A DNA stretch of 34,084 nt from Gloeocapsa sp. UFS-A4-WI-NPMV-4B04 (GCA_019359535.1 JAHHHE010000041.1:1-34084); one strand, 5' to 3'. Shown: positions 1 through 8,218, counted from the first letter of the stretch. Numbers and translations are program-made. The notes: generated from the letters alone by a model not told the origin.

Positions 1-97
1 ATATTACTAACTGCAACTATCCCAAACGCCTATTTTTAGGTTGAGGCTGGCTTGGAATCACTTGATGAAAGACATCTCTCAAAGCCAGCTACAGTAA

Positions 98-1666
98 GCT
101 TTTGAGAATTTTCGGAAAGGTCTAAGAGGGGTGCTTTCCTACATTGTCACAAATAAATGGTTGAGGTCAGGTTATGGCGAACCACTCCGCAAGTTTTTTA
201 CCGCTCAAGGTGTGGTTGAACAAATAGTTGATTTTGGTCATGCACCAATTTTTCAAGATGCTGATACATTCCCCTGTATTGTGGCAGTGCGGAAGCCGGA
301 AATCCTCTCCCCAACCCTCCCCTTAAAAAAGGGAGGGAGTCAAAACGAAGTCCAGTCCCCCCCTTCCCAAGGGGGGCTAGGGGGGATCTTATCCACACAA
401 CAACACGAGGCTACGTCATTAATATCACCGGAGCTAGGGGGAATCTCACCTGTGATTATCTGTCCCGTTCTGCGTGAGGAATTAGCTAATATCAACCTCT
501 CGCAATACGTTCAACAAAACAGCTACACAATTCCTTGGTCACGTTTCACCGCTAATGCTTGGAGTCTAGAACCTGCTGCTGTTGATGACTTGATGCGAAA
601 AATTCAACAAGTAGGAATACCGCTCAAAGACTTTGCTGGAGTTAAGCCTTGTTACGGTATCAAAACAGGTTTTAATGAAGCCTTTTTAATTGATGAAGCG
701 ACTAAGAATAAGCTGATTCAAGCTGATCCTAAATCTGCTGAAATTATTAAGCCTTATTTACGTGGTCAGGATATCAAGCGTTGGACTCCTGAATGGGAAA
801 ATCTATGGATAATTCTGCTTAAGTCTAGCAGCGATTACACATGGACTTGGAGCCAAGCTACAGATGCAGCAGAAGAAGTATTTGCACAGACATTTCCCTC
901 GCTATATCAGCACCTAAAACCTTTTGAGGACAAATTACGCAAGCGTTCTGACAAAGGGCGTTATTGGTGGGAACTACGCTCATGTGCTTATTATCAGAAC
1001 TTTGAACAACCAAAAATTATTTGGAAAGACCTTTCTACTTATTCCGAGTTTTGTTTTGATGATAGCGGAGTTTTTACTAATGACTTGTGTTTTATTTTTG
1101 CATCTAGTGATAGGTGGTTATTAGCGGTACTGAACTCGCCTGTAATGTGGTATTACTTGTACCGTGTCACAATTCATGCAATTAACGAGACACTTCGCCT
1201 CAAAAACATTTACACAGAAACTCTCCCCATAGCCCCGCCTACTGACGAAATCCGTGCAGAAGTCGAACCAATAGTCAGCCGCCTAATTGAAATTACCAAA
1301 ATTAACCGAGAAACTTATCGAGATGTCCTAGATTGGCTGCAAATTGAGTACAAAATTGCCAAACTCGGACAAAAATTAGAACATTTTGCCAGTCTCAAAT
1401 TTGAAGAATTTGTAGCAGAAGTTAGAAAACGGATGCCTAAAACAAAATCATCAGATCCACTTAGTCCGGCTGCTTTTAAAGCTCTGCGTCAGGCACATAA
1501 TAAGTATGTTCCGGCAAGTCAAATCCGCTCAACAGAAGCCTTGCAATTAGAGCATCGTCTTTCTGATTTAGTCAACCAAGCCTACGGACTCACACCCGCA
1601 GAAATTGATCTAATGTGGAAAACAGCACCACCGCGAATGCCGATAAAAGGAAGTATTAATGAGTAA
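98..1666 (+). pseudogene. 5'-truncated type IIG (Eco57I/TaqI-like) restriction-methylase remnant
   Basis: The frame is open from position 98, just after an in-frame TAA at 95-97, and a GTG at 131 is the first usable start. The first residues (SYIVTNKWLRSGYGEPLRKF) resemble the segment that follows the NPPY catalytic motif in Eco57I/TaqI-like N6-adenine methylases. The region downstream resembles the target-recognition and C-terminal part of such enzymes. The nuclease, the SAM-binding motif and NPPY are absent, and the 97 bases upstream do not encode them in any frame. A full enzyme of this family is usually about 1000 residues; here about 511 remain. Residues about 58-106 are a low-complexity insert derived from a dispersed DNA repeat. 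The 3' end overlaps the next gene by 8 bases. I infer a non-functional remnant, though a specificity-only fragment cannot be excluded. Confidence 0.75.
300..392. repeat. Dispersed G/C-run palindromic repeat inside a coding frame
   Basis: The stretch contains two dyads built from homopolymer runs: CCCTCCC...GGGAGGG at about 315-337, and CCCCCC-TTCCCAA-GGGGGG followed by CTAGGGGGG at about 358-388. Repeats of this type are common between cyanobacterial genes. Here the repeat keeps the reading frame of the methylase remnant and adds Pro/Gly/Ser-rich residues. Confidence 0.7.
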
Positions 1667-1898
1667 TAAATTAACAGTTACATTTGATGGTTTTGTCTTA
1701 AAACCAGATACACCACTGGAATTAGAACCCAACAAGCGCTATGTCATCATGCTTATCGCTGAGGAGACTATATCTGAGACTAGAGCGATCGCTAATGCGT
1801 GGGATCTATTAGAAAAGCTAATCGGAATAGTTGAAGCACCCCAAGATTGGGCAAGTGAACATGACCATTATTTATATGGGACACCAATAAGAATTTGA
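1659..1898 (+). CDS. Small antitoxin-like protein
   Basis: This is a 79-residue protein. Its N-terminal half (MSNKLTVTFDGFVLKPDTPL, then ELEPN and a tyrosine-containing strand) resembles small cyanobacterial antitoxin-type proteins that precede PIN-domain toxins. Its tail (DWASEHDHYLYG) also looks like the C-terminus of that group. That assignment is from memory of the family and is not tested. The ATG overlaps the end of the methylase remnant by 8 bases and has an AAGGAAG ribosome-binding site at 1647-1653, so translation may be coupled. No PIN-domain or other toxin follows within 100 bases, so it is either an orphan or works with something elsewhere. Confidence 0.6.
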   Translation: MSNKLTVTFDGFVLKPDTPLELEPNKRYVIMLIAEETISETRAIANAWDLLEKLIGIVEAPQDWASEHDHYLYGTPIRI

Positions 1899-1913
1899 AA
1901 CTCCGATCAAAGT

Positions 1914-1938
1914 GCGATCGCGTCCCTAGATAGCTCAA
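1914..1938. repeat. Left copy of 25-bp direct repeat flanking hicBA
   Basis: This copy starts with HIP1 (GCGATCGC) and ends with ATAGCTCAA. It matches 2703-2727 in the same orientation with two mismatches. The two copies bracket hicB, hicA and the 42-bp tandem repeat. Confidence 0.75.
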
Positions 1939-2006
1939 GCGATGTTTGATATTCAGCAGGTTGCAGTAGTTTGTTTTATGGTTAAGTATCCCAAGAAAAA
2001 AGCAGT

Positions 2007-2234
2007 ATGAAGCGAACTCAACAATTTACAGCAATCATACAGCGTGAAGATGATGGCTATGTGGCGCTTTGTCCAGAACTAGATATTGCTAGTCAGGGTA
2101 AAAGTGTTGAACAAGCAAGGCATAACCTAATTGAAGCCTTGGAATTATTTTTTGAAGTGGCTGATCCTTCAGAAATTCAAAACCGCTTACATCCTGAAGT
2201 TTTCGTAACCCGATTGGAGGTTGCGATTGGGTAA
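2007..2234 (+). CDS. hicB: HicB-family antitoxin
   Basis: This 75-residue protein has the partial RNase-H-like HicB fold. A beta strand at residues 6-12 (FTAIIQR) leads into EDDGYVALCPELDIASQGKS, followed by a helix (VEQARHNLIEALELFFEV). The pattern G-Y-x-A-x-C-P-E-L-x-x-x-S-Q-G is typical of type II HicB antitoxins. It should bind and neutralise HicA, and may autoregulate the pair. The protein is short and has no obvious extra DNA-binding domain at its C-terminus. It overlaps hicA by several bases, so the two are co-translated. The antitoxin-first order is common in this family in cyanobacteria. Confidence 0.88.
   Translation: MKRTQQFTAIIQREDDGYVALCPELDIASQGKSVEQARHNLIEALELFFEVADPSEIQNRLHPEVFVTRLEVAIG
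2216..2220 (+). promoter_or_regulatory. Ribosome-binding site selecting the hicA TTG start
   Basis: GGAGG lies inside the 3' end of hicB. It is 6 bases before the TTG at 2227 and abuts the TTG at 2221, which favours the second start. Confidence 0.6.
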
Positions 2235-2451
2235 GTTGCGTGTCTTATCAGGACGAGAGAGTTGTCAAATTTTAGAGCAGTATGGCTTTGTTGAAGTGCG
2301 ACAGCGTGGGAGCCACATTATTATGCAAAAACGAACTGATGAGACAACTATAACGGTTCCTGTCCCAAACTATTCAGAGCTACGCATTGGGACTTTACAA
2401 TCTATTATTCGCCAGTCTGGATTACCACGCTCTCTTTTTGAGAGTGCTTGA
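2227..2451 (+). CDS. hicA: HicA-family toxin (mRNA interferase)
   Basis: The protein has about 74 residues and the double-stranded-RNA-binding-like HicA fold. It begins GKLRVLSGRE, has a helix ending QYGF, then VRQRGSHIIMQK. The histidine in GSH is the expected catalytic residue for ribosome-dependent mRNA cleavage in this family. The C-terminus (ELRIGTLQSIIRQSGL) matches the usual HicA ending. A TTG start at 2227 is chosen because GGAGG is 6 bases upstream and because family members start at GKL; a TTG at 2221 would add two residues. No disruption is visible, so the pair looks intact. Confidence 0.87.
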   Translation: MGKLRVLSGRESCQILEQYGFVEVRQRGSHIIMQKRTDETTITVPVPNYSELRIGTLQSIIRQSGLPRSLFESA

Positions 2452-2491
2452 GTTAAGAAGATGAGCGATCGCTCTCCAAACACCACCTTTC

Positions 2492-2630
2492 AAGCTCAAA
2501 ACCTAAACACTCAAGCATAGAACTTCAACACTCAAGCTCAAAACTCCAACTTTTAAGCTCAGAACTCGAAACTTCAAGCTCAAAACTCCAACTTTTAAGC
2601 TCAGAACTCGAAACTTCAAGTTCAAAGCTT
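2492..2630. repeat. 42-bp tandem repeat, three units plus a partial
   Basis: The units begin at 2492, 2534 and 2576, with a partial unit from 2618. Units two and three are nearly identical and unit one is diverged. Each unit consists of two related 21-base halves starting AAGCTCAAAACTC and AAGCTCAGAACTC. The rest of the gene-free stretch 2452-2748 holds two HIP1 sites and nothing I recognise. Confidence 0.85.
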
Positions 2631-2702
2631 CACTAGCCAAGAATAGAACTCAAAACGCCGAGATCCAAGCTGCTACGATCTGACATTATCTGTAACTTGA
2701 AG

Positions 2703-2727
2703 GCGATCGCCTCCCTAAATAGCTCAA
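2703..2727. repeat. Right copy of 25-bp direct repeat flanking hicBA
   Basis: This is the same sequence as 1914-1938 apart from two bases and is in the same orientation. It ends 22 bases before the stop of the convergent SDR gene. Confidence 0.75.
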
Positions 2728-2748
2728 ACCTCTTGCGGCAATTACATC

Positions 2749-3561
2749 TCAACTTTTCAACTTCAATCCTTGCCTGAAAATCCACTGCATAGGGCCAGGA
2801 AGCAAATTATAAGCTGCCTTAGAGACACTTGCAGAGCCTACCAATATTTCAGCACGCTGATTCTTAACTGCATCCCAAATAGCTTTTGCCACATCTTCCG
2901 GCTTCTCTATTACAGGCGTACTTACGACTAAATCCAACTGCTCTCGCCGTGCTTGAGCATCTTGTTCATCTTTGCCTCTAAAAATTGCCCGTTCCATCAA
3001 ACAACTTTTAATTACATTCGGATAAATTCCACAAACATGAATACCTTTGGGCTTTAATTCCGAGTGCAGCGATTCTGTCAACCCAGTAACGGCAAACTTG
3101 CTAGTACAGTAAGGAACTAAATAAGGCACAGGCACTTTACCGCCAATCGAACTGAGATTGACAATGGTTCCGCTTCCCCGTTCGAGAAAATGCGGCAATA
3201 GGGCATGAATCGTGTGAATATAACCCCATAAATTCAGGTCTATAGCCTGATGCCAATCTTCAAGTGAGAATTGCTCGGCTGGCCCCGATATATAAATGCC
3301 TGCGTTGTTAATCAGTACATCAATAGAGCCATAATGGTCTAATGCTTTATCTACAAGTGCTTTTACTTGATCAGCTTCTCTGACATCAGTCGGAACGCTT
3401 ATTGCAGCACGACCAAGATTTTGTACTTCTTGCTCTACCTCTGCCAACGGTTCAGTTCGGCGAGCCGCGAGTACAAGATCGTAACCTTTTTGAGCAAATA
3501 AGAGAGCGGTTGCTTTGCCAATTCCTTGAGAAGCACCCGTAATTAAAACTGTGGGAGCCAT
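2749..3561 (-). CDS. SDR-family NAD(P)-dependent oxidoreductase
   Basis: This is a classical short-chain dehydrogenase of 270 residues. The Rossmann glycine motif TGASQGIG is at residues 8-15 and NNAG at 85-88. The catalytic Ser is at about 138, Tyr151 and Lys155 lie in YCTSK, and a Pro-containing strand (IYPNVIKS) follows. The RR after the second strand (AARR) suggests NADP(H) preference, which is an inference from the family. The start is taken at the ATG at 3561, which places TGASQGIG at its usual distance from the N-terminus; the frame is open upstream to 3621 but those residues do not look like SDR. The substrate cannot be read from sequence. It lies alone on the minus strand, divergent from crtW. 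Confidence 0.92.
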   Translation of the reverse strand: MAPTVLITGASQGIGKATALLFAQKGYDLVLAARRTEPLAEVEQEVQNLGRAAISVPTDVREADQVKALVDKALDHYGSIDVLINNAGIYISGPAEQFSLEDWHQAIDLNLWGYIHTIHALLPHFLERGSGTIVNLSSIGGKVPVPYLVPYCTSKFAVTGLTESLHSELKPKGIHVCGIYPNVIKSCLMERAIFRGKDEQDAQARREQLDLVVSTPVIEKPEDVAKAIWDAVKNQRAEILVGSASVSKAAYNLLPGPMQWIFRQGLKLKS

Positions 3562-4082
3562 ACTTGTAATTAAAGTAACGCTGCATAAACTAAGATTTAC
3601 CTTGATCTGCCCTGCGTTCAACCTCTCTCCCTTGGCAGAAATAATTAATTTTAGGAATGTTTAATTTTAACTATCAGCAAAATATCAATTAATTTTAGAT
3701 TGAGCTTTGCGGCATATAAAGGATATAAATGCAAATCTAACCTTGGCTAGAGGTAATTTTTTAAAATTATTTATTAAAGCCACATATATGATGATATGTC
3801 GACTCTATTTATCTGTAATGCGATCGCTACTTCAGTTGATAATATTTTCTACTTCCTGCTATATCTTCTAAAGCAGAAGCTAATTTCCAAAATCTGTCAT
3901 AAAGAGTATCTAGATAATTTTAATCCCCCTTACGAATTGTCAACATTTTGTACCTATAGATAGAAAGTTACGTAGTAGTCGCTAGCTACTATTGAAAGCG
4001 GAATAATATTATTCGCAAATCACACTAGTAAATATTTGCTAAAAAAGCAACAGTAAAGCACAAGTATACTTTTGTTAACAAT
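3562..4082. other. Gene-free AT-rich region between SDR gene and crtW
   Basis: About 520 bases without a credible gene. It should hold the divergent promoters of the SDR gene and crtW. A 12-base direct repeat (AATTAATTTTAG) occurs at 3643-3654 and 3687-3698, and one HIP1-like site is near 3821. I see no riboswitch or clear operator. Confidence 0.5.
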
Positions 4083-4862
4083 ATGTTACAATCACCTCAA
4101 ATAGCTCCTCAGTCAATCAAAGTTAAGCAAATGATCAGAAGTGAAGACAAGCCTCTAGGTCTTGTAATCGCCTGTACTGTTATTGGTATATGGGCAAGTA
4201 GTCTTATATTTCTTCTTTCACTCGATATTTCTAATGTTTCAATTTTGTGGCTATTACCAGCCATGATTTGGCAGATGTTTCTTTATACAGGATTATTTAT
4301 TACCGCTCATGATGCTATGCACGGTGTAGTATTTCCCAAAAATAAGAGTATCAATAACTTTGTTGGTTCATTAGCATTAATTGTTTATGGGCTATTTTCT
4401 TACAAAGAATTACTAAAAAAACATTGGGAACATCATCATCATCCCGCTACTGAACTTGATCCAGATTTTCATAATTTTAAACATAAAAACTTTTTTGCTT
4501 GGTATTTTCAGTTCATGGTGAATTACTGGAGTTGGACAAGACTTATATGCCTAATAACTATATTTGAAATTGTAAGTTTTACACTCCATGTACCTGAAAA
4601 AAATTTAACATTGTTTTGGATTATTCCTTCAATTTTAAGTTCCGCCCAACTCTTTTATTTTGGAACATTTATACCGCATCGAGAGCCAGAAGGTGGGTAT
4701 AGAAATATTCATTGTACTGAAACTAATCCATTACCAGTTTTCTTATCTTTTATTACCTGCTATCATTTTGGCTACCATGAGGAACACCATGAATATCCTC
4801 ACGTTCCTTGGTGGAAGTTACCAGAAGTTCATAAAATGCAGCAAGAACTTTCACACTCGTGA
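4083..4862 (+). CDS. crtW: Beta-carotene ketolase CrtW
   Basis: This 259-residue di-iron membrane enzyme belongs to the fatty-acid-desaturase superfamily. It introduces 4-keto groups into beta-carotene, giving echinenone and canthaxanthin. Visible histidine motifs are HDAMH (76-80), HWEHHHH (114-120) and YHEEHH (231-236). The segment FGTFIPHREP (193-202) is typical of CrtW as opposed to CrtR hydroxylases or desaturases. Hydrophobic spans at about 25-47, 53-75, 92-108, 140-170 and 175-195 fit a membrane protein of this family. The coding sequence is more AT-rich than most neighbours. It is a single-gene transcription unit ending in a good terminator at 4873-4905. Ketocarotenoids would support photoprotection, for example as ligands of orange carotenoid protein, though no OCP gene is in this window. 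Confidence 0.93.
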   Translation: MLQSPQIAPQSIKVKQMIRSEDKPLGLVIACTVIGIWASSLIFLLSLDISNVSILWLLPAMIWQMFLYTGLFITAHDAMHGVVFPKNKSINNFVGSLALIVYGLFSYKELLKKHWEHHHHPATELDPDFHNFKHKNFFAWYFQFMVNYWSWTRLICLITIFEIVSFTLHVPEKNLTLFWIIPSILSSAQLFYFGTFIPHREPEGGYRNIHCTETNPLPVFLSFITCYHFGYHEEHHEYPHVPWWKLPEVHKMQQELSHS

Positions 4863-4872
4863 TATTTATTAA

Positions 4873-4905
4873 AAGTCTCCAAGATTTGGAGGCTTAATAA
4901 TTTTT
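4873..4905 (+). terminator. Intrinsic terminator of crtW
   Basis: A 10-bp stem (AAGTCTCCAA / TTGGAGGCTT, one G-T pair) with a 3-base loop is followed by AATAATTTTT. It begins 11 bases after the crtW stop codon. Confidence 0.8.
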
Positions 4906-4930
4906 ATGCTGGAATGCGACTAAAGTGAGA

Positions 4931-5740
4931 ATGACAACACCAGTACGGGTTGCTTTAACGATCGCCGGATCAGATAGTGGTGGCGGCGCAGGAATTCAAG
5001 CTGATTTACGCACGTTTGCTTTCCACTGTGTTCATGGCACTAGCGCATTAACGTGCATCACAGCACAAAATACTTTAGGGGTAACACGGGTTGATGCGCT
5101 TCCAGCAGCAGCTGTTGTAGCTCAAATTCAGGCGGTAGTACAAGATATTTCAGTACAAGCCGTTAAAACTGGAATGTTGCTAAATCAGGAAATTATCATC
5201 GCTGTAGCACAACAGATAGAAGCTTTAAGAATTACTAACTTGGTAGTTGATCCGGTGATGGTGTCGCGGACAAATGCTCAGTTAATTGATGATGCGGCAG
5301 TGACAACTCTGCAAGATAAGCTGATACCATTGGCAACCTTAGTAACACCTAATCGTTATGAAGCACAGCTATTAACTGGTTTAGAAATTAATACCCTTGA
5401 TGAAATGAAAGCGGCGGCGGAGCGAATTTACAAGCTAGGTGCTAAGGCGGTATTAGTCAAAGGGGGAGGAATGGCGGGTGATTTGCGCGGTGTTGATGTA
5501 TGGTTTGATGGCGATCGCCTAGAAACATTAACTACAGCCTTGATAGACACGAAAAATACTCATGGTACGGGTTGTACCCTAGCTGCGGCGATCGCGGCAA
5601 ATCTGGCGCTGTCACATGATCTATTAACAGCTGTGCGACGCGCTAAAGAATATGTCACCACTGCACTTAAGTACAGCCTCGACATTGGCAAAGGGACAGG
5701 ACCTGTAGGACACTTTTTTCCGCTTTGTGAACGCGGTTAA
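4931..5740 (+). CDS. thiD: Hydroxymethylpyrimidine/phosphomethylpyrimidine kinase ThiD
   Basis: This 269-residue ribokinase-superfamily enzyme of thiamine biosynthesis phosphorylates HMP and then HMP-P to HMP-PP. The N-terminal substrate loop TIAGSDSGGGAGIQAD is at residues 10-25, KTGML at about 79-83, VTPNRYEA at 138-145, and the anion-hole motif HGTGCT at 211-216. The length matches the family. The start is taken at the ATG at 4931, though a GTG at 4925 would add two residues. It is separated from crtW by a terminator, so it has its own promoter. No TPP riboswitch is visible in the short leader. Confidence 0.95.
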   Translation: MTTPVRVALTIAGSDSGGGAGIQADLRTFAFHCVHGTSALTCITAQNTLGVTRVDALPAAAVVAQIQAVVQDISVQAVKTGMLLNQEIIIAVAQQIEALRITNLVVDPVMVSRTNAQLIDDAAVTTLQDKLIPLATLVTPNRYEAQLLTGLEINTLDEMKAAAERIYKLGAKAVLVKGGGMAGDLRGVDVWFDGDRLETLTTALIDTKNTHGTGCTLAAAIAANLALSHDLLTAVRRAKEYVTTALKYSLDIGKGTGPVGHFFPLCERG

Positions 5741-5870
5741 AAAGTAGCTTTTTTTAAAAAACTCCTAAATTGTTTTAATTTTGGCTATTGTTGTGCATAA
5801 TCTTACAGGTTAGCTGGTGTCATTAGCTTTAGCTAATCTGATATGTCCAATTCTTTTTATTAAGTTATTG

Positions 5871-6398
5871 ATGCGAGTAAGCACACCTGCCCACAACCCA
5901 CCAAATGTAAAGCATACCCAGTCTGCCTCAGTACCACTTTCGGTATATCGGCATCTAGCAGCAGAATTGCAAGCAACAGAAGCGAGGCTAAACTCGCTCA
6001 ACGCTCAAAATCAACAATTAGCTACAGAAAATCAACATCTACGGCAAGAAATTGAAAAAACCGTGCAATCAGTTTTGCAGCTACAGCAGAGTGTAGATTC
6101 TGGTGGAGTCGTTAGCCGCAGGTATGCCCAGAATTCTAATAATTTTAGGGCTGAAGCCAAGCGTCCGGGATCAGAATCGCTGCCAATGCCGGAATCTGTG
6201 GTAGTCTCGCTGCCAACAAGAGAAGCTGGTTTAGAAAAAGTGTTTACTGAACAGGAGTCAGTCCGATACCGTCGCCGTTTTTCAGCAGATCGTCCCAAAA
6301 TGAGTGGACGGTGGTTAGCGATCGCTATTTTACTAACTATGGTTACAGCTTTTGGCGCTGGTTATTTAATCATGCGTCCTTTGTTGCCAAATCGTTGA
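5871..6398 (+). CDS. Conserved cyanobacterial coiled-coil protein with C-terminal membrane anchor
   Basis: The protein has about 175 residues from the ATG at 5871; the frame is open back to a GTG at 5817, but the shorter form starts at a run (MRVSTPAHNPP) I associate with related cyanobacterial proteins. After a disordered N-terminus, residues about 22-75 (SVYRHLAAELQATEARLNSL and on to VLQLQQSV) form a heptad-rich coiled coil. A Ser/Pro/Arg-rich linker follows, and one transmembrane helix (LAIAILLTMVTAFGAGYLIM) lies near the C-terminus, leaving a very short tail. That topology suggests a tail-anchored protein with its bulk in the cytoplasm. Its function is unknown to me. It stands alone between thiD and the long glnB leader. 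Confidence 0.75.
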   Translation: MRVSTPAHNPPNVKHTQSASVPLSVYRHLAAELQATEARLNSLNAQNQQLATENQHLRQEIEKTVQSVLQLQQSVDSGGVVSRRYAQNSNNFRAEAKRPGSESLPMPESVVVSLPTREAGLEKVFTEQESVRYRRRFSADRPKMSGRWLAIAILLTMVTAFGAGYLIMRPLLPNR

Positions 6399-6543
6399 AT
6401 AATATCGGTTGCTCTTTAACAGGTATTGTCAAGCTATCAAGGATCTAAATAACCTCTTTTTGGCTTACTTTCTGCTTTTTGTGAGCAGATTAATCTAAAA
6501 TCGGTTGACACTACAAGGAGGAAGCGATCACACTGGCTAAAGT

Positions 6544-6557
6544 GTATTATTTGTTAC
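6544..6557 (+). promoter_or_regulatory. Putative NtcA binding site upstream of glnB
   Basis: GTA-TTATTTGT-TAC is an exact match to the GTA-N8-TAC consensus of the cyanobacterial nitrogen regulator NtcA. A weak -10-like TATTTA is at 6581-6586, 23 bases beyond the site, which fits the usual spacing of NtcA-activated class II promoters. The site lies about 350 bases before glnB, which would imply a leader of roughly 300 bases. Confidence 0.5.
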
Positions 6558-6880
6558 GAATCCGTCGTACTGTTGGATGATATTTAAAGGGTCATGCTAT
6601 TTATATCTACTTACTTGACACTATCAAGCGTAAAACCTTTGGTAGTGCTTACAATTCTTAGGATAATAACCAAGCGCAAGTGATAACTTATTACCTGAGA
6701 AGAATGTCAGTAGTGCATCTATTCCAAAACGTACTGAATGCCGTATGCGCGAGGTATTTAAGACAACGTGATTAAGGAATTACACTAAATAGCTGATGCC
6801 ACGAAACTTTAATGAACCATTTTGTGATTGACTGTTCACAAAGCTTCATAGTGAGTGTTTTCGGGTGTTGATACAGATAA

Positions 6881-7249
<369 letters not shown>

Positions 7250-7251
7250 TA

Positions 7252-7335
7252 AGAGGCGAGAGGCGAGAGGCGAGAGGCTAAGAGGATTATTAAATATATT
7301 CTCCCCTGCTCCCCCGCTCCTCTGCTAAGAACGCT
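7252..7335. repeat. Dispersed intergenic repeat (GAGAGGC runs and CCCCTGCT runs)
   Basis: The left arm is GAGAGGC/GAGAGGC tandem units (7252-7285). The right arm is CCCCTGCTCCCCCGCTCC followed by TCTGCTAAGAACGCT. The same two-arm structure recurs at 15703-15826, and part of it at 17013-17039 and 25071-25110. It fills the gap between the convergent glnB and rdgB. Confidence 0.75.
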
Positions 7336-7352
7336 AAAAATGCTCCGTATCA

Positions 7353-7961
7353 TTAGCTATTTAACACTAGGGGAAGTTGGGGGAGTATGTTTTGGAAGGC
7401 TTGAGCGCGATGGCTAATTTTGTGCTTTAACTCTGGTGGCATCTCTGCAAAAGTCATTTGGTAGGCTGGAACATAAAAAATTGGATCATAGCCGAAGCCA
7501 GCAGTTCCACGAGGAGTATAGAGAATTTCCCCGCGACAAGTTCCTTGACTTTGCAGCACAATAGTACCATCAGGACGCGCGATCGCAATTGCACACATAA
7601 ATTGAGCTGCGCGATTTTTGTTACTCAATTCCCGCAATAATCGCCCAATCCGTTCCTCGTCCGTTTTCCCGTAACGAGCAGAGTAAATGCCAGGAGCGCC
7701 CCCAAGCGCATCAACTTGTAAACCAGAATCATCTGCGATCGCCCAATTTCCTGTCGCCTGTGCCACCTGCGAAGCCTTGAGACAAGCGTTAGCAGCAAAA
7801 GTGTCTCCCGTCTCCTCTATGTCTATTTCGGCTGGCTTAAGCTTTAATTCCCAATTTAGATCAGCTAGGTAAGCCTGCATTTCTTTCAGTTTACCCGGAT
7901 TGCCAGTGGCAACTACCAGCGTTTTTGGATTTTGGTTATTGGAATTGGATTTTGAATTCAT
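7353..7961 (-). CDS. rdgB: Non-canonical purine NTP pyrophosphatase RdgB/HAM1
   Basis: This is a 202-residue XTP/dITP diphosphatase that removes dITP, ITP and XTP from the nucleotide pool. Motifs are TGNPGK at residues 19-24, the acidic metal-binding segment ADDSGL at 76-81, GAPGIYSARYG at 88-98, GFGYDPIF at about 155, and SHRAQA near the C-terminus. The first 12 residues are an Asn/Ser-rich extension before the conserved core. The ATG at 7961 overlaps the stop of the upstream NrtS-like gene (TAATG), so it is translated as the last gene of a three-gene minus-strand operon. Confidence 0.96.
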   Translation of the reverse strand: MNSKSNSNNQNPKTLVVATGNPGKLKEMQAYLADLNWELKLKPAEIDIEETGDTFAANACLKASQVAQATGNWAIADDSGLQVDALGGAPGIYSARYGKTDEERIGRLLRELSNKNRAAQFMCAIAIARPDGTIVLQSQGTCRGEILYTPRGTAGFGYDPIFYVPAYQMTFAEMPPELKHKISHRAQAFQNILPQLPLVLNS

Positions 7962-8218
7962 TAACCTTTGTAATGACGATGCTGATTTTTTGATAACTTA
8001 CGACGATAGGCATATTGACCGTATACGCTGACAAGATAAGGCATTAAGTAACTAAGTAATGCAGAAATCCAGCGCTCAAAATTCATCTCTCCACGCCAGA
8101 ATGCCGCCCCATGATTAATTAAAAATAATAAAGATCCTACAACTAACGCAGTCTTGAATCCTGTAGGCATAAATTCTTGGTCAAATAAACTGCCAAGATA
8201 TTCTTTGATTGCATTCAT
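7961..8218 (-). CDS. NrtS-like small membrane protein
   Basis: This 85-residue protein has two hydrophobic helices: TALVVGSLLFLINHGAAF (about residues 22-39) and SALLSYLMPYLVSVYGQY (about 49-66). They are followed by a basic tail (RRKLSKNQHRH). The pattern V-G-x-L-L-x-L-I-N-x-G and, in the second helix, L-x-Y-L-x-P-Y-x-V-S resembles NrtS, a small nitrate/nitrite transport protein described in cyanobacteria; this is recognition by eye. The ATG at 8218 overlaps the phosphohexomutase stop as ATGA, and the gene's own stop overlaps the rdgB start, so all three genes are translationally coupled. A TTG at 8227 would add three residues. The substrate is not shown by sequence. Confidence 0.7.
   Translation of the reverse strand: MNAIKEYLGSLFDQEFMPTGFKTALVVGSLLFLINHGAAFWRGEMNFERWISALLSYLMPYLVSVYGQYAYRRKLSKNQHRHYKG

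Noticed and set aside
5741..5775. A/T stem after thiD (AAAAAG-TAG-CTTTTTT)
   Set aside because: It has only A-T pairs plus one G-C, too weak to call as a terminator.
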